The position numbers were made by a program, and so were the translations under genes. From the NCBI RefSeq assembly GCF_024139115.2, contig NC_085139.1:251320067-251384066 (forward strand): DNA of 64,000 bases. The letters are read 5' to 3'. Position 1 is the stretch's first letter, and each line of letters starts with the position of its first letter. The stretch is from Armigeres subalbatus. Taxonomy: Eukaryota > Arthropoda > Insecta > Diptera > Culicidae. The notes beneath the pieces are model-generated. The model had not been told where the DNA came from and made no database searches. It worked only from the letters and a program-made list of their open reading frames with translations. Of this stretch, positions 10,570 to 22,892 are shown piece by piece.

Positions 10570-12960
10570 TCGATGTCCTAGGCTATATGTTTGCAAGTAT
10601 GGGGTCATGAGCCCCTGCATCCATCATAATTGGAACGCTTGCTCTGTAAGGGCGAAAAAGATTGAGTTGGGCAATTTCCTTGCCCAAAATATCGACTAAG
10701 GTAGATCACTGAGACCCGGCTCAATCCATCAACTAACTTCTCGCTCCCAAATCACACCGTGATCAGGCTAATCGCCCAATTCATCTGGAGGCGGCGTGGC
10801 GGTACTTTTAAACAAGGCATCCTTACCAAATACTTCCTCATCCGAAGACAAGCGTCATCAGGGCAATTGGCGTGAAGATCCACGCCCTCCATGGAGACGT
10901 CCTATTGTTTGCTGTCTATGCCCAGACAATGTTGGACACCGATGGCACATCGACACTCTTCGCTGAAGACCTGCAAAAGCTCCGCCAAACCAGGATTCAT
11001 GGTGGCTGGTGATTGAACGCCCGGCATCCGCTCTGGCAAAATCACCGACACAACAGGAACGGTAACCTCGCTGACCACCTCAGCTCACAACGTGTATTCC
11101 ACTTCCGGATGACCCCATTCCTTTCTCAGCTGGACATACGTCTACTCTGGACGTGTTTCTGTCTGACCTGCCACTGAAGAAACCAATCACCCATCACGAA
11201 CTGGCTCGACCACTACCGGTGGTGTCGCTGGACTGTAAACCTCGGTCGCTCCGCGACTGTGAGACGAGATTACCATCAGAGTCAACTGGGTGCTTTCAGT
11301 CGCCCTGGTGGACGCCTCTCCCTGAAAAGGACCTATCATCCATCGAGGCCAGCGACAACCAACAATGTCTTTGAGGAGGCAATTCATGTCGCCGAAAACG
11401 CTCATCGTTTACCCGTGAGACGCGATTTACCCAGATTGACTTCCAAGCAGCTCATCCAGCAACGAAATGCCGTTCGTCGCGGTTCAAACAACCGGCTGCG
11501 AGCTCAAAAGCTAGAGCTGTCGATTCTCAACAGGCAGATTGGGGATCGTTGACGACCATCCGAAACCACGGTTCGGAAGCAGCATTTCCCGATTGAAAGA
11601 CCACTCGAGGCCGTTCTGGAAGGTGGCCAAACTACTGAAGAAACGACCAACAGCTGTTCCACCTCTGAAGGATGACACGGAGACACTCTGGTTTCTCCGT
11701 TAGAGAAGGCCAACGCCATCGCCAGCAAGCTCGTCGAGGCACACAACCTCGGTGCTGATATGACGAGTCCCCACGAATCAGCGGTACAGCACACCATCAA
11801 CCAACTTGAACAGAGAGGACGCGGTCACCTGTTGATCGCGTGACAGGGGACGAAGTTCGAGCTGCAGTCAAACGCGGTAAGAACATGAAGGCTCCCGGAA
11901 ACGACGCCATCTTCAGCTTAGTTTTGAAGAAACTTTCTGGAAAGGCATTCCGCCACCTCGCAGCAATCCTCCAGCGGCTGATGGCGCATGTCGAAGAGCA
12001 CAACATTATCTCCGGTGCAATTCGGCTTCAGACGAGGCACTCCACTCCACCAGCTGGTCTGTGAGCACACCATACTCCGGAACAAGGCGCTCTCCAACAA
12101 CACTGCGATGGTTCTCCTGGATGTCGAAAGGCGTTCGACACGTATGGCAATGGGCTCGTGCAAACTGGTTCAGGCAAATGTTCCAGGCTACCTCGTAAAA
12201 TGGTAAGGAACTATTTGTCAAATCGCGCGTTCCAAGTCCATCTTTCAGGTGTGAAATCGGATGTCATGGCAATCACGGCAGGCTTCCCCAAGGCAGCCTT
12301 CTGGGTCCAATGCTGTACAACTGCACCTCTGTTCCACAGCTCCCAGCTGTGCATCCCTAGCGCTCTACGCCGACGACAGTGCCATTATAGCCAACAGGCG
12401 GACTGAAGGACTACCGTTCGACTCCAGCGAGGGTAACAGCATACGTGACGTACCTCATCGTGGAAGATAAAGAAGAGGCCAAGAGTCAAGCCATACCGGC
12501 ATCGACAATCACCAAAACGTCTACGCCTCCTGACTGCTTCATCCGGGTAAACCGCTGCCCTGTTGAGTGGTCCAACGAAGTCGGATACCTCGGCGTCACG
12601 ATAGACAACAAACTGATTTACCGCTCCCACACGGACATCCTGAAGCGAAGGTGCATCGGACTGTTGAAATCGGTGTACCCATTGATCAACCGCCGTCCCG
12701 TCTATCACGCCGAAACAAGCTGGCTACCTTCAGCGATCATCGCTCCGGTGGTCAACTATGCGATGCCGGTGTGAACATGCGCTGCAACTCACGTCAAGAA
12801 GTTGCAGGTGGTGCAGAACAGATTCCTCCGAACGATTTTGGACGCTTCGTCGACGAGGATCGGAGGCTGCATCGTGCTGCTGGGTGCAAGACAGTGCAGC
12901 AGAGGATCGAGGAGTCGATTGACGCTTCATGAAGTCTACCCTCGAACACCCCTCTCAGGC
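10570..12960 (+). pseudogene. Jockey-like ORF2 (endonuclease + reverse transcriptase) pseudogene
   Basis: The endonuclease start is visible near 10630-10720 (NWNACSVRAKKIELGNFL and a LLTETRLNPS-like block in alternate frames). GGGVAVLLNKGI-like residues follow at about 10790. Linker and RT sequence continues with GKNMKAPGNDAIFSLVLKKL (about 11880), VQFGFRRGTPLHQLV (about 12010), AMVLLDVE (about 12105) and LALYADDSAIIA (about 12360). The post-RT block EVGYLGVTIDNKLIYRSHT lies at about 12580. The RT catalytic Asp pair is preserved, but at least ten frame changes and stops separate the blocks. Codons and GC are higher than in the flanking AT-rich DNA, as expected for a retrotransposon. Confidence 0.8.
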
Positions 12961-13399
12961 TGGGTCAACTAGGTTTTCAAATTATTAGGTTAAGTAGGTT
13001 TTCAAATTAAAATTAACACATATACCCATGTATACACACACAGAACACAAACATAATTCCACACACTCATCACTGATGAGAGAGATACAACAAAGGATGA
13101 AAAGATTGAAGTAAACTTATATCACTTAAAAAGTAGACATGTATACACACAAATTTATAAAATAAAGATATATATATAATGAAAAAAAATAATAATAATA
13201 AAATGTAGTTTCATATGAATACAAAGAAGCGTTGAGTCATCGCATGATCGAAGAATGAAAATCCATCGAAAAACGGCTGAAATATTTAGTTTAAAGTTTA
13301 TCATTTTCGTGACGGTCCAGTTTTTTGCAATCGTAAAGTGTACCCAATGTAGAAAATACAGACGTAGTCCCTACGTCAAAAGGCAGATAGGTAAACATC

Positions 13400-13587
13400 A
13401 CATGACATTCATTCGTTTATTTAGCTTACATCTAAACAGATAAAACTGAATCAAAAATTTGACGCCACAATGCACGGTTCTAGGCTGCATCTTTCTATCC
13501 TCGAATGCGCCGCACCCTCGCCAAGTCGTTCTGTACCTGGTCAGCCCACCTCGCTCGCTGCGCTCCACGCCGTCTTGGACCTGCCGG
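13400..13587 (-). pseudogene. RTE-B family, 3'-end fragment
   Basis: On the - strand this short piece encodes RRRGAQRARWADQVQNDLAR and then a stop-ridden C-terminus with 3' UTR (taaatg/attcat-rich). It matches the ends of the RTE-B copies at 54312-54790 and 58040-60513. It is strongly 5'-truncated, the normal outcome of aborted target-primed reverse transcription. The fragment breaks off at 13587, where unrelated sequence begins. Confidence 0.85.
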
Positions 13588-13728
13588 TCTGCCTGCAGTC
13601 TGCTCTTTACTACTCGTGATCTGAGGTAATTTTCGGCTAACCGGTATTCGGCCTACCGGCCTGACATAGTAAAGGCTAAATGTTTGCTGCAAAATAAATC
13701 TTTTTATAGAAGGCCCGGGGACCGATAG

Positions 13729-15247
13729 CCCCATAAAAAATCCTCCCGACTTTCCCCCCGACTAAATCGGTTCTCATCGATAGGGTTGACCGATGTTGGT
13801 TCCGACGAATTTATAAATTGTTTCACCGAGCCTTATGGGATTTTAAGGGGAGCCTGCCGACGCGGCGCCAAACGAAATCGGTAGACTAACATCGACTAAA
13901 TCGAATAACTAATAGGTTAATTTCGTATCAAATGAATCGTGACGAAACTAGAGGAAATAGAGTGATTAATTTGATTATTAAATTTCATCGTGGAGCGAAT
14001 CAGATGAAATCTATTGATTGATCGGTGGGAATAATAATGGAATCAGACCGAATAGGTAGTTTAATCGATTGATTAAATATCATTATGGAACCGATCTGAC
14101 TAAATCTGTAGATTTATCGGTGTGAAAAATAATGGAATCAGAGGAAATAGTGGGTTTAATCGGTTTGTTAAGTTTCATCATGAAGCGATTCCGAGCAAAT
14201 CTGTTGATTGATCCGTGAGAATAGTAATGAAATCAGACGAAATAGTGTGTTTAATTTATTTATGAAATTTCATCATGACTAAATCTATAGACATATTATC
14301 ATATTATTTTGGGTGGCATGTTCTTTACACTTCCATAGATTTGGCTGGGACCAGGCCTGTGTGAATGGAGTCTTCAATATCGATCAGGATCGTTTAGAGT
14401 CATGATTCTGCAAGGAAAAGTAATAATAGTGAGGTTTTAATGGATAGTCAATGAAATCGCGGAACATCTTGACAACTGAGTCCTGAGGAAGGAAGATGTA
14501 CGGGATTTCGCCATGTAAAATCAAAACCAGAGCCCATTTATGTTTCCACTTTTCGATCCTAAATTGATTACACTTCTTTGTCTGTCTGATTTGGAAGCAG
14601 TTACACACTTGGGAATTAATTTACGCTGGATGTTTGTCCCAATGTATTCTGTAAGCGCCAGATTTTGTTTTGTTCCGTAATCCCGTGGAAGACTTCATGA
14701 AGAAAAAAGTCTGAAGTTACATTAACAAACGAAACTCCTCGATGATCCGGTAATTTTAAATAAATTCGACGAAATGGTAAATACTGCTAAGTATTTAAAA
14801 CATATTTCACTAGTTTCGCGAAAAATAAAACCGATAGTTAAATCAGATAAAAATTATCCACTTACCCGCTTAACTGCTAAATACTGGAAAACCAGAAATC
14901 TGCGATGTTCTGGAATGTGATTGATATAAAATTTCGAATTAGATCATATTGATTCAATTAAATATTAAATACTCATTCGATTTATTTATGTTTAGAATTT
15001 CAGGGATCCGATTTCATCTGTTCATTTGTCAGATGATCAAAACAAGCACCAAACACAAAATCACCAGACTATTTTACCGATGCAATAGAGACATAATAGC
15101 CGCGATTTAATTGTTCAATAAATCTGGCGACATAAATAAGTAGTCTACGAAAATCGAAACTGTCGGTGCAAAAATAGGTCGATTTGGTAGGCAACCGATT
15201 TCGTCGGATGATCGTAAAATTTCGGAGCTGTCAAACTTTTTATGGGG
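13729..15247. mobile_element. Possible 1.5-kb inverted-repeat element
   Basis: The left end reads CCCCATAAAAAA (13729) and the right end TTTTTATGGGG (to 15247). A second inverted match, CGACTAAATCGGTT on the left against AACCGATTTCGTCG on the right, lies 35-60 bp inside each end. The intervening DNA has no coding frame over 75 codons and contains a 95-bp tandem repeat. No convincing target duplication was found. A non-autonomous DNA transposon is the best reading, held with moderate doubt. Confidence 0.45.
13945..14295. repeat. 95-bp tandem repeat, about four units
   Basis: Units beginning 'gaatcag' or 'aaatcag' start at 14040, 14135 and 14230, exactly 95 bp apart. A diverged first unit lies upstream from about 13945 and the last is cut short near 14295. 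Shared internal words are 'tttaatcg', 'aaatttcatcatg', 'gactaaatctgt' and 'ttgatcggtg'. Units are roughly 80% alike. The array is inside the candidate element 13729-15247. Confidence 0.85.
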
Positions 15248-15905
15248 AGTGTTATATATCGATCGACTAAATTGGACAATTCAAGCTATTGTCTGTGTGT
15301 GTGCGTGTGTATGCACGTGTTTGAACAAAATATCTTGCCAATTTTTCGGTACTTACCCTTAACCGATTTGCTTGCAAAAAGTCGGATAGACGGAATATCC
15401 TGTCCAGGGCAAGATTTTTTTATGTACAGATTATCCGACTTCTGTAGATGGAAATAACGCGCGGAAACACATTTTCAGTCAAACGTAACAAACGAGCATA
15501 AATTCCATACAAAATCCAAGATGGCTGAGTTGGGGATATTGACAGGTGAACCTAAAAAATCTTGGGGTTTGCAGAAATTACTCTCGTGATAGTAACGTAC
15601 AAAGAAACAAAAACCTCATCGAATCATAACAAGCCATGGAAACATAACTATCGCACTTACCGTTTTGACTCGAAGTCGGACACCTAAGCACTGCAGGATT
15701 TTCAGTTCAACATTTCAAACGGAATTAATTACTTGACACTTAGTAATAACACCCTGTCAAGATTAACTTATGAAATTTGATGTACACAAGAGACATTTTA
15801 TGCAAATAGCTAATATAATCGAAAACTGGAACATCGCTTGCTTCGAAATCCAGACGATATAAGGGATGCTTCAAATACCGGACAATTTTGCTTCGAATTT
15901 CCGGA
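15248..15905. other. Unassigned DNA with a GT-rich microsatellite
   Basis: A short TG-rich run lies at 15290-15325. Motifs of the kind 'cgaagtcggacac' (about 15670) and 'ttcgaatttccggac' (about 15893) recur near 17260 and 19100. They mark a degenerate dispersed repeat. No gene is supported. Confidence 0.4.
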
Positions 15906-15913
15906 CACTTCGA

Positions 15914-16142
15914 GCACAGACAAACAGACATAACACTCGTTAAATGTCCATCGTTCACTGATTTACTGGTCACAATAAAGCATTAGTTGAATCGTCACTG
16001 TGGCGCGCTCGGATTCTCGAGTTTGACATTTGCCCACTACATCCATTGGTTGTGATGCTAGAAATCAACAGATGTCGTTAGTGTTTAAAATACGATGAAT
16101 TTGATGGGTGAATGTTCAATGTGTTATGTCTGTTTGTCTGTG
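15914..16142. mobile_element. 229-bp MITE with GCACAGACAAACAGACATAA ends
   Basis: The left end reads GCACAGACAAACAGACATAA and the right end (16120-16142) is its near-exact inverse. The element is bounded by CTTCGA at 15908-15913 and again at 16143-16148, a likely target duplication of about six bases. It has no coding capacity. The small ORFs across it (for example 15740-15973 on the - strand) are shadows. Confidence 0.75.
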
Positions 16143-16148
16143 CTTCGA

Positions 16149-17390
16149 GTTTGGCTTCGATTTCGGTTTTCAAATAGTCAATTTAATCCGTTCAAAGACA
16201 ACCAGGATATAGCATTCATATTTCTCTAATAATATAAATCTGTAATGTAAGGTTTCTATGCAGATTTATATGGAAATCTGGCATCCCCCGGTTGTGTGTA
16301 CCATCCGAAGTTTCTGCTCGAGATTGACCAGGAATACCAAAAAACAGCATTTGAAACGAAGCGGGAGCATATAACTGCAATATATAACATTGGAAATCTA
16401 ATAATTTCATACAATCTCCCCCCGCCCCACACCCCCGGTACCCGTAATGAAATATTTTTTTCAAAACTACCTCTAAAATTCAACGTGGATAAGCTGCAAT
16501 AGACCATGAGAATCATTAGGAGACCAATATTCTTTTCTAAACAATAATACCAGGAATTCAACATGATAGGGGGAACTGTGCCGATTTCCATCTCACTGAA
16601 TATATATTCATCTCATCGCGAAACAAAGAAATACGGACGGGACCAAATTCGTCGATTCTTTTTAAAACTTGCGTGCTCACTCGGAAAAATCAAAATAAAA
16701 AAATCAAAAAACTTTTTTTGTTTTTGTTTTGATGGGATGAACATCGGAGAATTAAAATTCTGCATTATCTTATCATTGTTGAGATATATTATGTGTAGTA
16801 TTTATTGGTATTTATGTGTCTTTTGAATTCCGTTTCAGTTTGCTATTAGAAATCAGGGCTTGAGAGGAGCGATTGAAATAATGAATTCATACGGATTGAT
16901 AAATCCGGGCATGTCCGAGAAATGTTGAGATTTTTTATTTGGGAGTGTCGTTCACAACGTGTCTTTTATACAATCCTGTTAAAAGCTAGTTTTACGAACT
17001 TGTTTTTTCTACAAGAATGTGAATGGTTGAAAAATACTTTGAAGATAACCTTTCACTAGAAACTGAAGGCAAGTTTTCTCTTGTGTGCATTGATATCTTT
17101 CAATATGTGTATAAGTATATATCGATAAGCTGAAGCAAGCAATGTTCCTTTTGGGTGTGCGCTCTATAATAATTTTTAACTATGCTTGCTCATTACGAAT
17201 CATTTGATTTCGATTGACTTAACGGATAAACAGTTATTTATCATCATTTCAGCATGTCCGGAAATCGAAGCAATTGTAAAACTTACCTCGAGGTCGGACA
17301 TTCAGAAAATGATAAAACTTATAAAGCTATGAATTTAAGCAATTTCTCTAATTCATGACAAAGAATCTATCATACTATGTTAATAAATTA
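16149..17390. other. Intergenic DNA including a dispersed-repeat copy
   Basis: Bases 16570-16691 are the second copy of the repeat at 3503-3632. The remainder is AT-rich and carries only short frames (up to 111 codons) without recognisable domains. Confidence 0.45.
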
Positions 17391-17392
17391 CT

Positions 17393-18860
17393 AATACTTA
17401 CTTACTTGATCGATGATGCTGCTCTTCAGTGAACCTACGCCGAATGGAGTATCTCTCCACTGGACTCGATCCTGGGCCAATCGCTGTCGCCCTGAACATT
17501 GAGCGCCCTCAGGTCCTCTTCAACTGCAAAAGCCATCGTGTACGCGGCCTTCCGAAAGCCTGCGGCCTCTTCCGGGTTCTCTACTAAATATTATCTTCGC
17601 TTGACGTTCTTCCGGCATACGAACAACGTGACCAGCCCACCGTAGTCTGCCGTGTTGTATAAGCTAATAATATCCAGCCCTTTATACACCTGGTACAATT
17701 CGTGATTCTGGCGCCGCCAAATACCGTTCTCCTTTGAAGTATTTGCAACTTACGCTCAAACACTCGAGAGCTCCGATGTACTCCTTTAACGTCACCTGCG
17801 CCGTATGCCACCGGAAGAATCAGAGTAGTATACAGCGCAGTTTTGTTTTCTTTTGCAGACTACGGGACTTAGCGTTCGAAGTCCGTAATAAGCCCTATTT
17901 GCAGCTGTACGCCTTTTCACCTCGCGGTAACATCATTATCGCACGTCACTAATGTTCCAAGATACAAATTCTTCTACCCTTCAAATTTATCACCATCCAG
18001 CACTATTTCGCTACCACCACCACTAATGAACCCACGTTGATTGCCAGCGACCATGTACTTCGTTTTGCTGGAGTCGAGTCAATCCTCTGTCTCCCTTAAA
18101 GGCGCAAAGCCTCTTCCACGGCACGGCGATCAATTCCGATAATATCGATTCGTCCGCAAATCCCAGGAGCATATGCGATTTTGTGATAATGGTACCGCTT
18201 CTTTGCACAGCTCTCCTAATCGCTCCTCGAGCGCTATATTGAACAATAGGTTCGAGAGTGCATCACCCTGCTTTAATCCATCTAAGGTAACAAATGACGT
18301 CGATATTTCATCCGACTTACACTTGATTTCGATCCGTATAACGTTATACGAATCAGCCGTATCAGTTTCGCCGGAAAACCTTGTCAAGCATAATTTGCCA
18401 TAATTCATTCCGTTTCACTGATCTACGCCGCCGAAATCAATAAACAGATGATGTGTCTGCAAGTTGCTCCCGGAATTTATCAAGTTTGTCTCAGGGTAAA
18501 CATTTGATCCTCGTTGATCGGCCCTCACGAAAACCTGCTTGGTATTCGCCGACGAAGGACTCTTCAAGCGGTCTCAATCTGTTGAACAGAATAGGGATAA
18601 TTTTGTACGCGAATTAAGGAGGTTATTCCTCGGTAATTGGCGCACTCCATCTTGCCCTTCTAAAGAGAGGGCAAATGGATACTCAACCAGCTAGCAGGCA
18701 TTTCCTCTCTTCCCATATTTTCGACATAATATGGTGCAGAACTTCGTAAAGCTGCTCACTGCCATGTTTGAAGTTAATGAGCTGTCCTTCCGAGCCTTAT
18801 TGTTTTTCAGCTCTTTGACAGCTTTTTTAACCTCATCTAGTGTATTACTAATACCCCTTG
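17393..18860 (-). pseudogene. RTE-C family ORF2 pseudogene (RT to 3' end)
   Basis: Reading the - strand from 18860 there is an RT-linker block (DEVKKAVKELKNNKA-like). It is followed by SFVGEYQAGFREGRST (about 18540), GLKQGDALSNLLFNIALE (about 18250) and the C-terminal FERKLQIL region (about 17770). The 3' end is short AAGT repeats near 17393-17410. RTE ORF2 encodes an endonuclease and reverse transcriptase; here the endonuclease is absent (5' truncation) and numerous stops interrupt the rest. The 3' block resembles the fragment at 5905-6400 closely enough to place both in one family. Confidence 0.85.
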
Positions 18861-19680
18861 CAAATGAAAGGAATAAAGAAAATATCAGCTTAGTTTTTCT
18901 AATGTTGAGTCGTAAGCTGCATTCTAAGAAAAACGAAATTCACCGTTGATTATGACATGCATTCAACTTTTCCTCAATTTTCAAGTTTTACCACAGATCA
19001 CGGATTACCTACATTTGTTAAAATGGTTAGAATCTGAGAATCGTTCCTGCATTGATAACCAGAATTTGAGATGGTAAATAAAGTCAAATAACAATTGAAG
19101 TGTCGGATTTCGAAGCGTCCGAAATTCGAAGCAAACAGTATGTATTGCGAGAAAAGAGAAAATTCTATTTTGCGGAGCAAAGAAGAAGAAGCAGACTGAG
19201 TCGGAAACTTCAAAATGGCATGCACTGTACGAAAAGTATTAATATTTCTTAATATCAAGAATATTCGAGAAATCTAAAATTTTCTAAATCACATAAATTT
19301 ATGACAAAATGCCTTCAAAGTATCATAAAACTTGTTTAAAAAATATGGCGGCATGTAACACTCGTTTAAAGTTGCATATTCCGTTTATTTTAATAATCAA
19401 CATTCACCGAAAAATAACCAAAATTTTTACCATGCAACAAGTGATTTGACGTTTGCGGAACAGCTTTCCGACAGTCGACCGTCGGACCCCGGTTCGAATT
19501 TTTCAATCTTCTCGCAATACAAGTTAAAAAAAACTGATTCGGATAGGCGGCCCCACCGAGGGGGTTTGACAAAACACGTTTTTCCTGCTCATTTTATGTT
19601 GGGGACGATATTTTTTCGCACAGCTGTGTAAAACAAGTGTAAATGCATAATCAGAACCGGTGCCCCCGCAAATGGGGCTT
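18861..19680. other. Unassigned AT-rich DNA
   Basis: The stretch contains another 'tcggatttcgaagcgtccg' motif near 19103, related to those at 15.9 and 17.3 kb. No gene is supported. Confidence 0.4.
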
Positions 19681-19685
19681 ATTAA

Positions 19686-19941
19686 GGTGACTCGGGGAGG
19701 CACTACACACCGTGCTATTTTCCCTATCTTTCGTCTCTTTCTAGCATTTCCACCTCGTAATTTTGCAGCGGCGTTTCTCGGGTTTCGTTGTTTGATGTAA
19801 CTGTAAATGTATCAGCATGTAGAGATACGAGTAAGCACGCGCCTGTGATACTTTTTCAAAGTCATTTGTTGTAGAAAAAAATTAAGCATTCAATGATGAA
19901 ATGATGACGATTTGATGATTGTTTGTGCTTCCCGTGTCACC
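19686..19941. mobile_element. 256-bp MITE flanked by TTAA
   Basis: The ends are GGTGACTCGGGGAGGCAC and, inverted, GGTGACACGGGAAGCAC. TTAA lies directly outside both ends (19682-19685 and 19942-19945), the target duplication used by piggyBac-type elements. A TA target with ends AAGGTGAC is an alternative reading. There is no ORF inside. Confidence 0.75.
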
Positions 19942-19945
19942 TTAA

Positions 19946-22890
19946 AAGAAATTTGTCATGGCCTGTAGCCCTCCGAATCAGTTCTTTATAGTAACAGCTA
20001 CCGAAAAAACGTCTCTCACGGTATGCTTCCTATAGAGAGTGTATACAGACATGATCAGTGAGAGATTTTCTCATTCTCCTTTGGATTCAAAGGCTTATCC
20101 TGTCCCATTGTTTCTTATCGAAAAGTTGAAATGATATGTAGTCGAATGTTAAAAGTGTTGCAGTTCATTCCCAACGATCGCTAACGGTCCCAGCAACTTA
20201 TGATCAGCGTTTGTAAACTTATTCAATATCTCACGGTTCAAAATTCAAAAAAAAACATTACACAGTTCGAAATCCTTATCGAACCGTGTAATTCATATGG
20301 AAAACGACTGCGATGGTGGTCATCGCACCTCGTTCGATTCCAGTTGTTGTTGAATGTTGTCGTTTTTTCTCTGCTTTCAATGGATGACATTCCTCCGCGA
20401 ACCGGTACTCGTGAGTTCGCGAATACAAAACTCATTGCGGATTCATCAGACACACTCCCATCACCGACGTATCGGCGCTGAGTGCGGTGGCGGCGGCGGC
20501 GTCGTTTGTCATCTTGGTCCTGATGCCTGATGGACAAACGGAAGAATTTGGGTTAGCAAAATAAAAGTAATTTACTGCTGAAGTTGGTAAACAGCGACTT
20601 ACCCACTTTATCGACGGTGGGAAGCTTTGAATACTCAATTTGCGTTACGTACGTAGTCGGTCAGTTGCACTAACGTGATAATAGTAATTGGCAGTTTTCC
20701 ATTTAACCCACTCGAACTCACGATAGTTAACCCGCTGATCCGAAGTGTTTTGAACCGTAGAAGTTAATCGATTTATACAACCGTCAGTTCTGTTCAACGG
20801 GGCGGATGACGGCTGGCCAGCGCAGCAACGATGTGTGAGGGAATGTGCAACCGAATGTGTACACAATTCCGCGACGATGAGGTCGTGGAGAAAGTGTTAA
20901 ATGTGGCGTTGCTGGCTGGCTTCATGTTTATTCTCTTCATTCGGAGTGCGGTTCTTTTTGTCGGCCAACAGCGAAATCAATGCGTTGGTTGATGACTGTT
21001 ATAAAAATTTCACCTTCCAAGGTAATGAATATGATGGCTGTGGTACGACACACACGCCCACTTGAAGAAGGTGATGCTTGGTGATGTTGGCCGACTGGTG
21101 ATGTTTATTGGTTCTCATCTGACTGGCATTTGACTGATTTGATGGAATGAAGAAGTATTATCACTCAATAGTTTGTTTGCTCCTCGAAAAACCAATATCC
21201 CGAAAGCATCATAATCCAGCCTGAAATTTCAAGCTCCTGAAATTTTTCTTGCATCCAAATACAACTTAGCGAAATTGAGATCAAGAAGATTTTGAGAAAC
21301 TCCGTTTGCTTTCATTACTACGTTAACTGGAAACTACGCCATGGGGGTTAATCTAAACATTGCTAAATATTTCCTAATGCTTCGAAACAGTCTTAACCTA
21401 AAACCCCTAAAACGCTAATCGGCTTCCATTGGTGAGATAACGTTACGATAATTTGGAACGCACCAAAACTATGCCGAATAATTAAGAGAAACAGCTCAAC
21501 CGCAGTTGAAAATCGCCGATAACAGAGATTATAATTATCTGCATAAACATCCGCTCCACCAACAGCAGCAGCAGCAGCAGGTCGGCACCGTCTGAAACGA
21601 AACAAAATTGCGTGACAGCTTCGCTGGGGTTCAAATTGCGGCCCGTTTCTCTTCTCGCCTTCCAAACAATTCGCAACAGGGATCAAGCAAGTGGTCAACT
21701 AATAAGAGGGTCGGTTTTTATCTGCAAGAAGAAGCCAAGCGTCGAGACTCTCCCTCGCGTGCATGAAATATCCCCCCCACATGTTAACATGTTGAATACA
21801 CAAATATGCTCAGGCAGGTTTTGCCATCATTACCGTCATCGTGTGACCCCTCGTTTTCCGGCGCCGCACCACACCGTGCCCGCGCTCGCTGGACACCAGA
21901 GTTTGCCGCCACCGCCGAGGACCAGTGAAAGTGCCGTGCCTGTGCAAAACCTGTTGATAAATCTGCATCAACTTTCAAAAGTTCGCTGATACGTGTTTGT
22001 AAATTCATATTCATTTCGCATTAGGAACTTGGATCTAAGCTGGTGCAGTTAAGGATCGAATTTACTCGATTTTGCATGCTAATTTTTTATTTGACATTTG
22101 AAATCCGGAACAAAAATCTTCCGGGTCATTCTGATAACGGATCACCTTCACATGTGGGAAGATGCCGTCACGCACGCACCTACCGCTCATTATGAGAAGT
22201 GCAAGCCTGGGGGCCTACCATTGAAAACCCGTTCCGACCGGCCGGTCTCCCTTTTAGTCGGTCGACACTTTTGAGCGGATTTCCACTTGAATTCGCACTC
22301 CATCGGATGATTGCTACCTTCAGTCAGTCCTTCCCAGTACCTATTACGACACACATGTTTGGATTTTCTCTTCCCTGTCAAGAGGGGACGATCGAAGAAA
22401 TTGACTGACTGACTGGCAGATAAGGTTGGAGTTCGAAGCGATTGATGGTCTATTGACAGTGCCATGAAATCAGCATAACCACTTATGTTATGCAGGCGGC
22501 CTTAGCTGGCCATCAGGATGTGGAGATCGCGGAGATACGAAATAATGTTATGGAGGTAGATTGGTCGTTGACGAGTTGAAAGTTGTTAGTGGACAAGTAG
22601 AGTACGCGGAGCCGATCCGGAAGCACGAATCTAACGTAGGTAGGTCCGCATTACGTGCGAAAAGTGGCAAAGGTTTTGGAATTCAAATTCATTCAATGTT
22701 GCGCTCACATCTCATGGAGAGTGTTATTTGTTGATTATTGTTGAATAAATAATTTGTAAGTTAGTAAATTTATGAATTACAATTTATTTTTTTCTTTTGA
22801 AGCTTTTCATCTGTGCAACCAATCAAATGACACAACTGCAAATATCACGCAGTAGCGAATGGAATCCTGACATTTCAAAGAAAATTCATG
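19946..22890. other. Gene-free stretch with minor features
   Basis: A small hairpin (ATTACAC, GTTCGA and their inverses) spans 20256-20292. A CAG run lies at about 21559-21580. GC rises at 21840-21930 (ccgccaccgccgagg). ORFs up to 125 codons occur on both strands but overlap one another, have no domain and no visible splice context. Regulatory or exon sequence of an unseen host gene is possible but not shown. Confidence 0.4.
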
Positions 22891-22892
22891 TA

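Larger units (their letters stand above)
9295..13203 (+). mobile_element. Jockey-like non-LTR retrotransposon, full length but inactive
   Basis: The element reads on the + strand in the order ORF1 (zinc-knuckle gag), ORF2 (endonuclease, reverse transcriptase), 3' UTR and A-rich tail. The 3' UTR includes AATAAAGATATATATA near 13161 and ends at an AATAATAATAAAA tract at about 13203. The coding parts are shattered by many frameshifts and stops, so no long ORF survives. The domain order and the ORF1 knuckle pattern favour the Jockey clade. The 5' boundary near 9295 is approximate because no target duplication was resolved. Confidence 0.8.
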
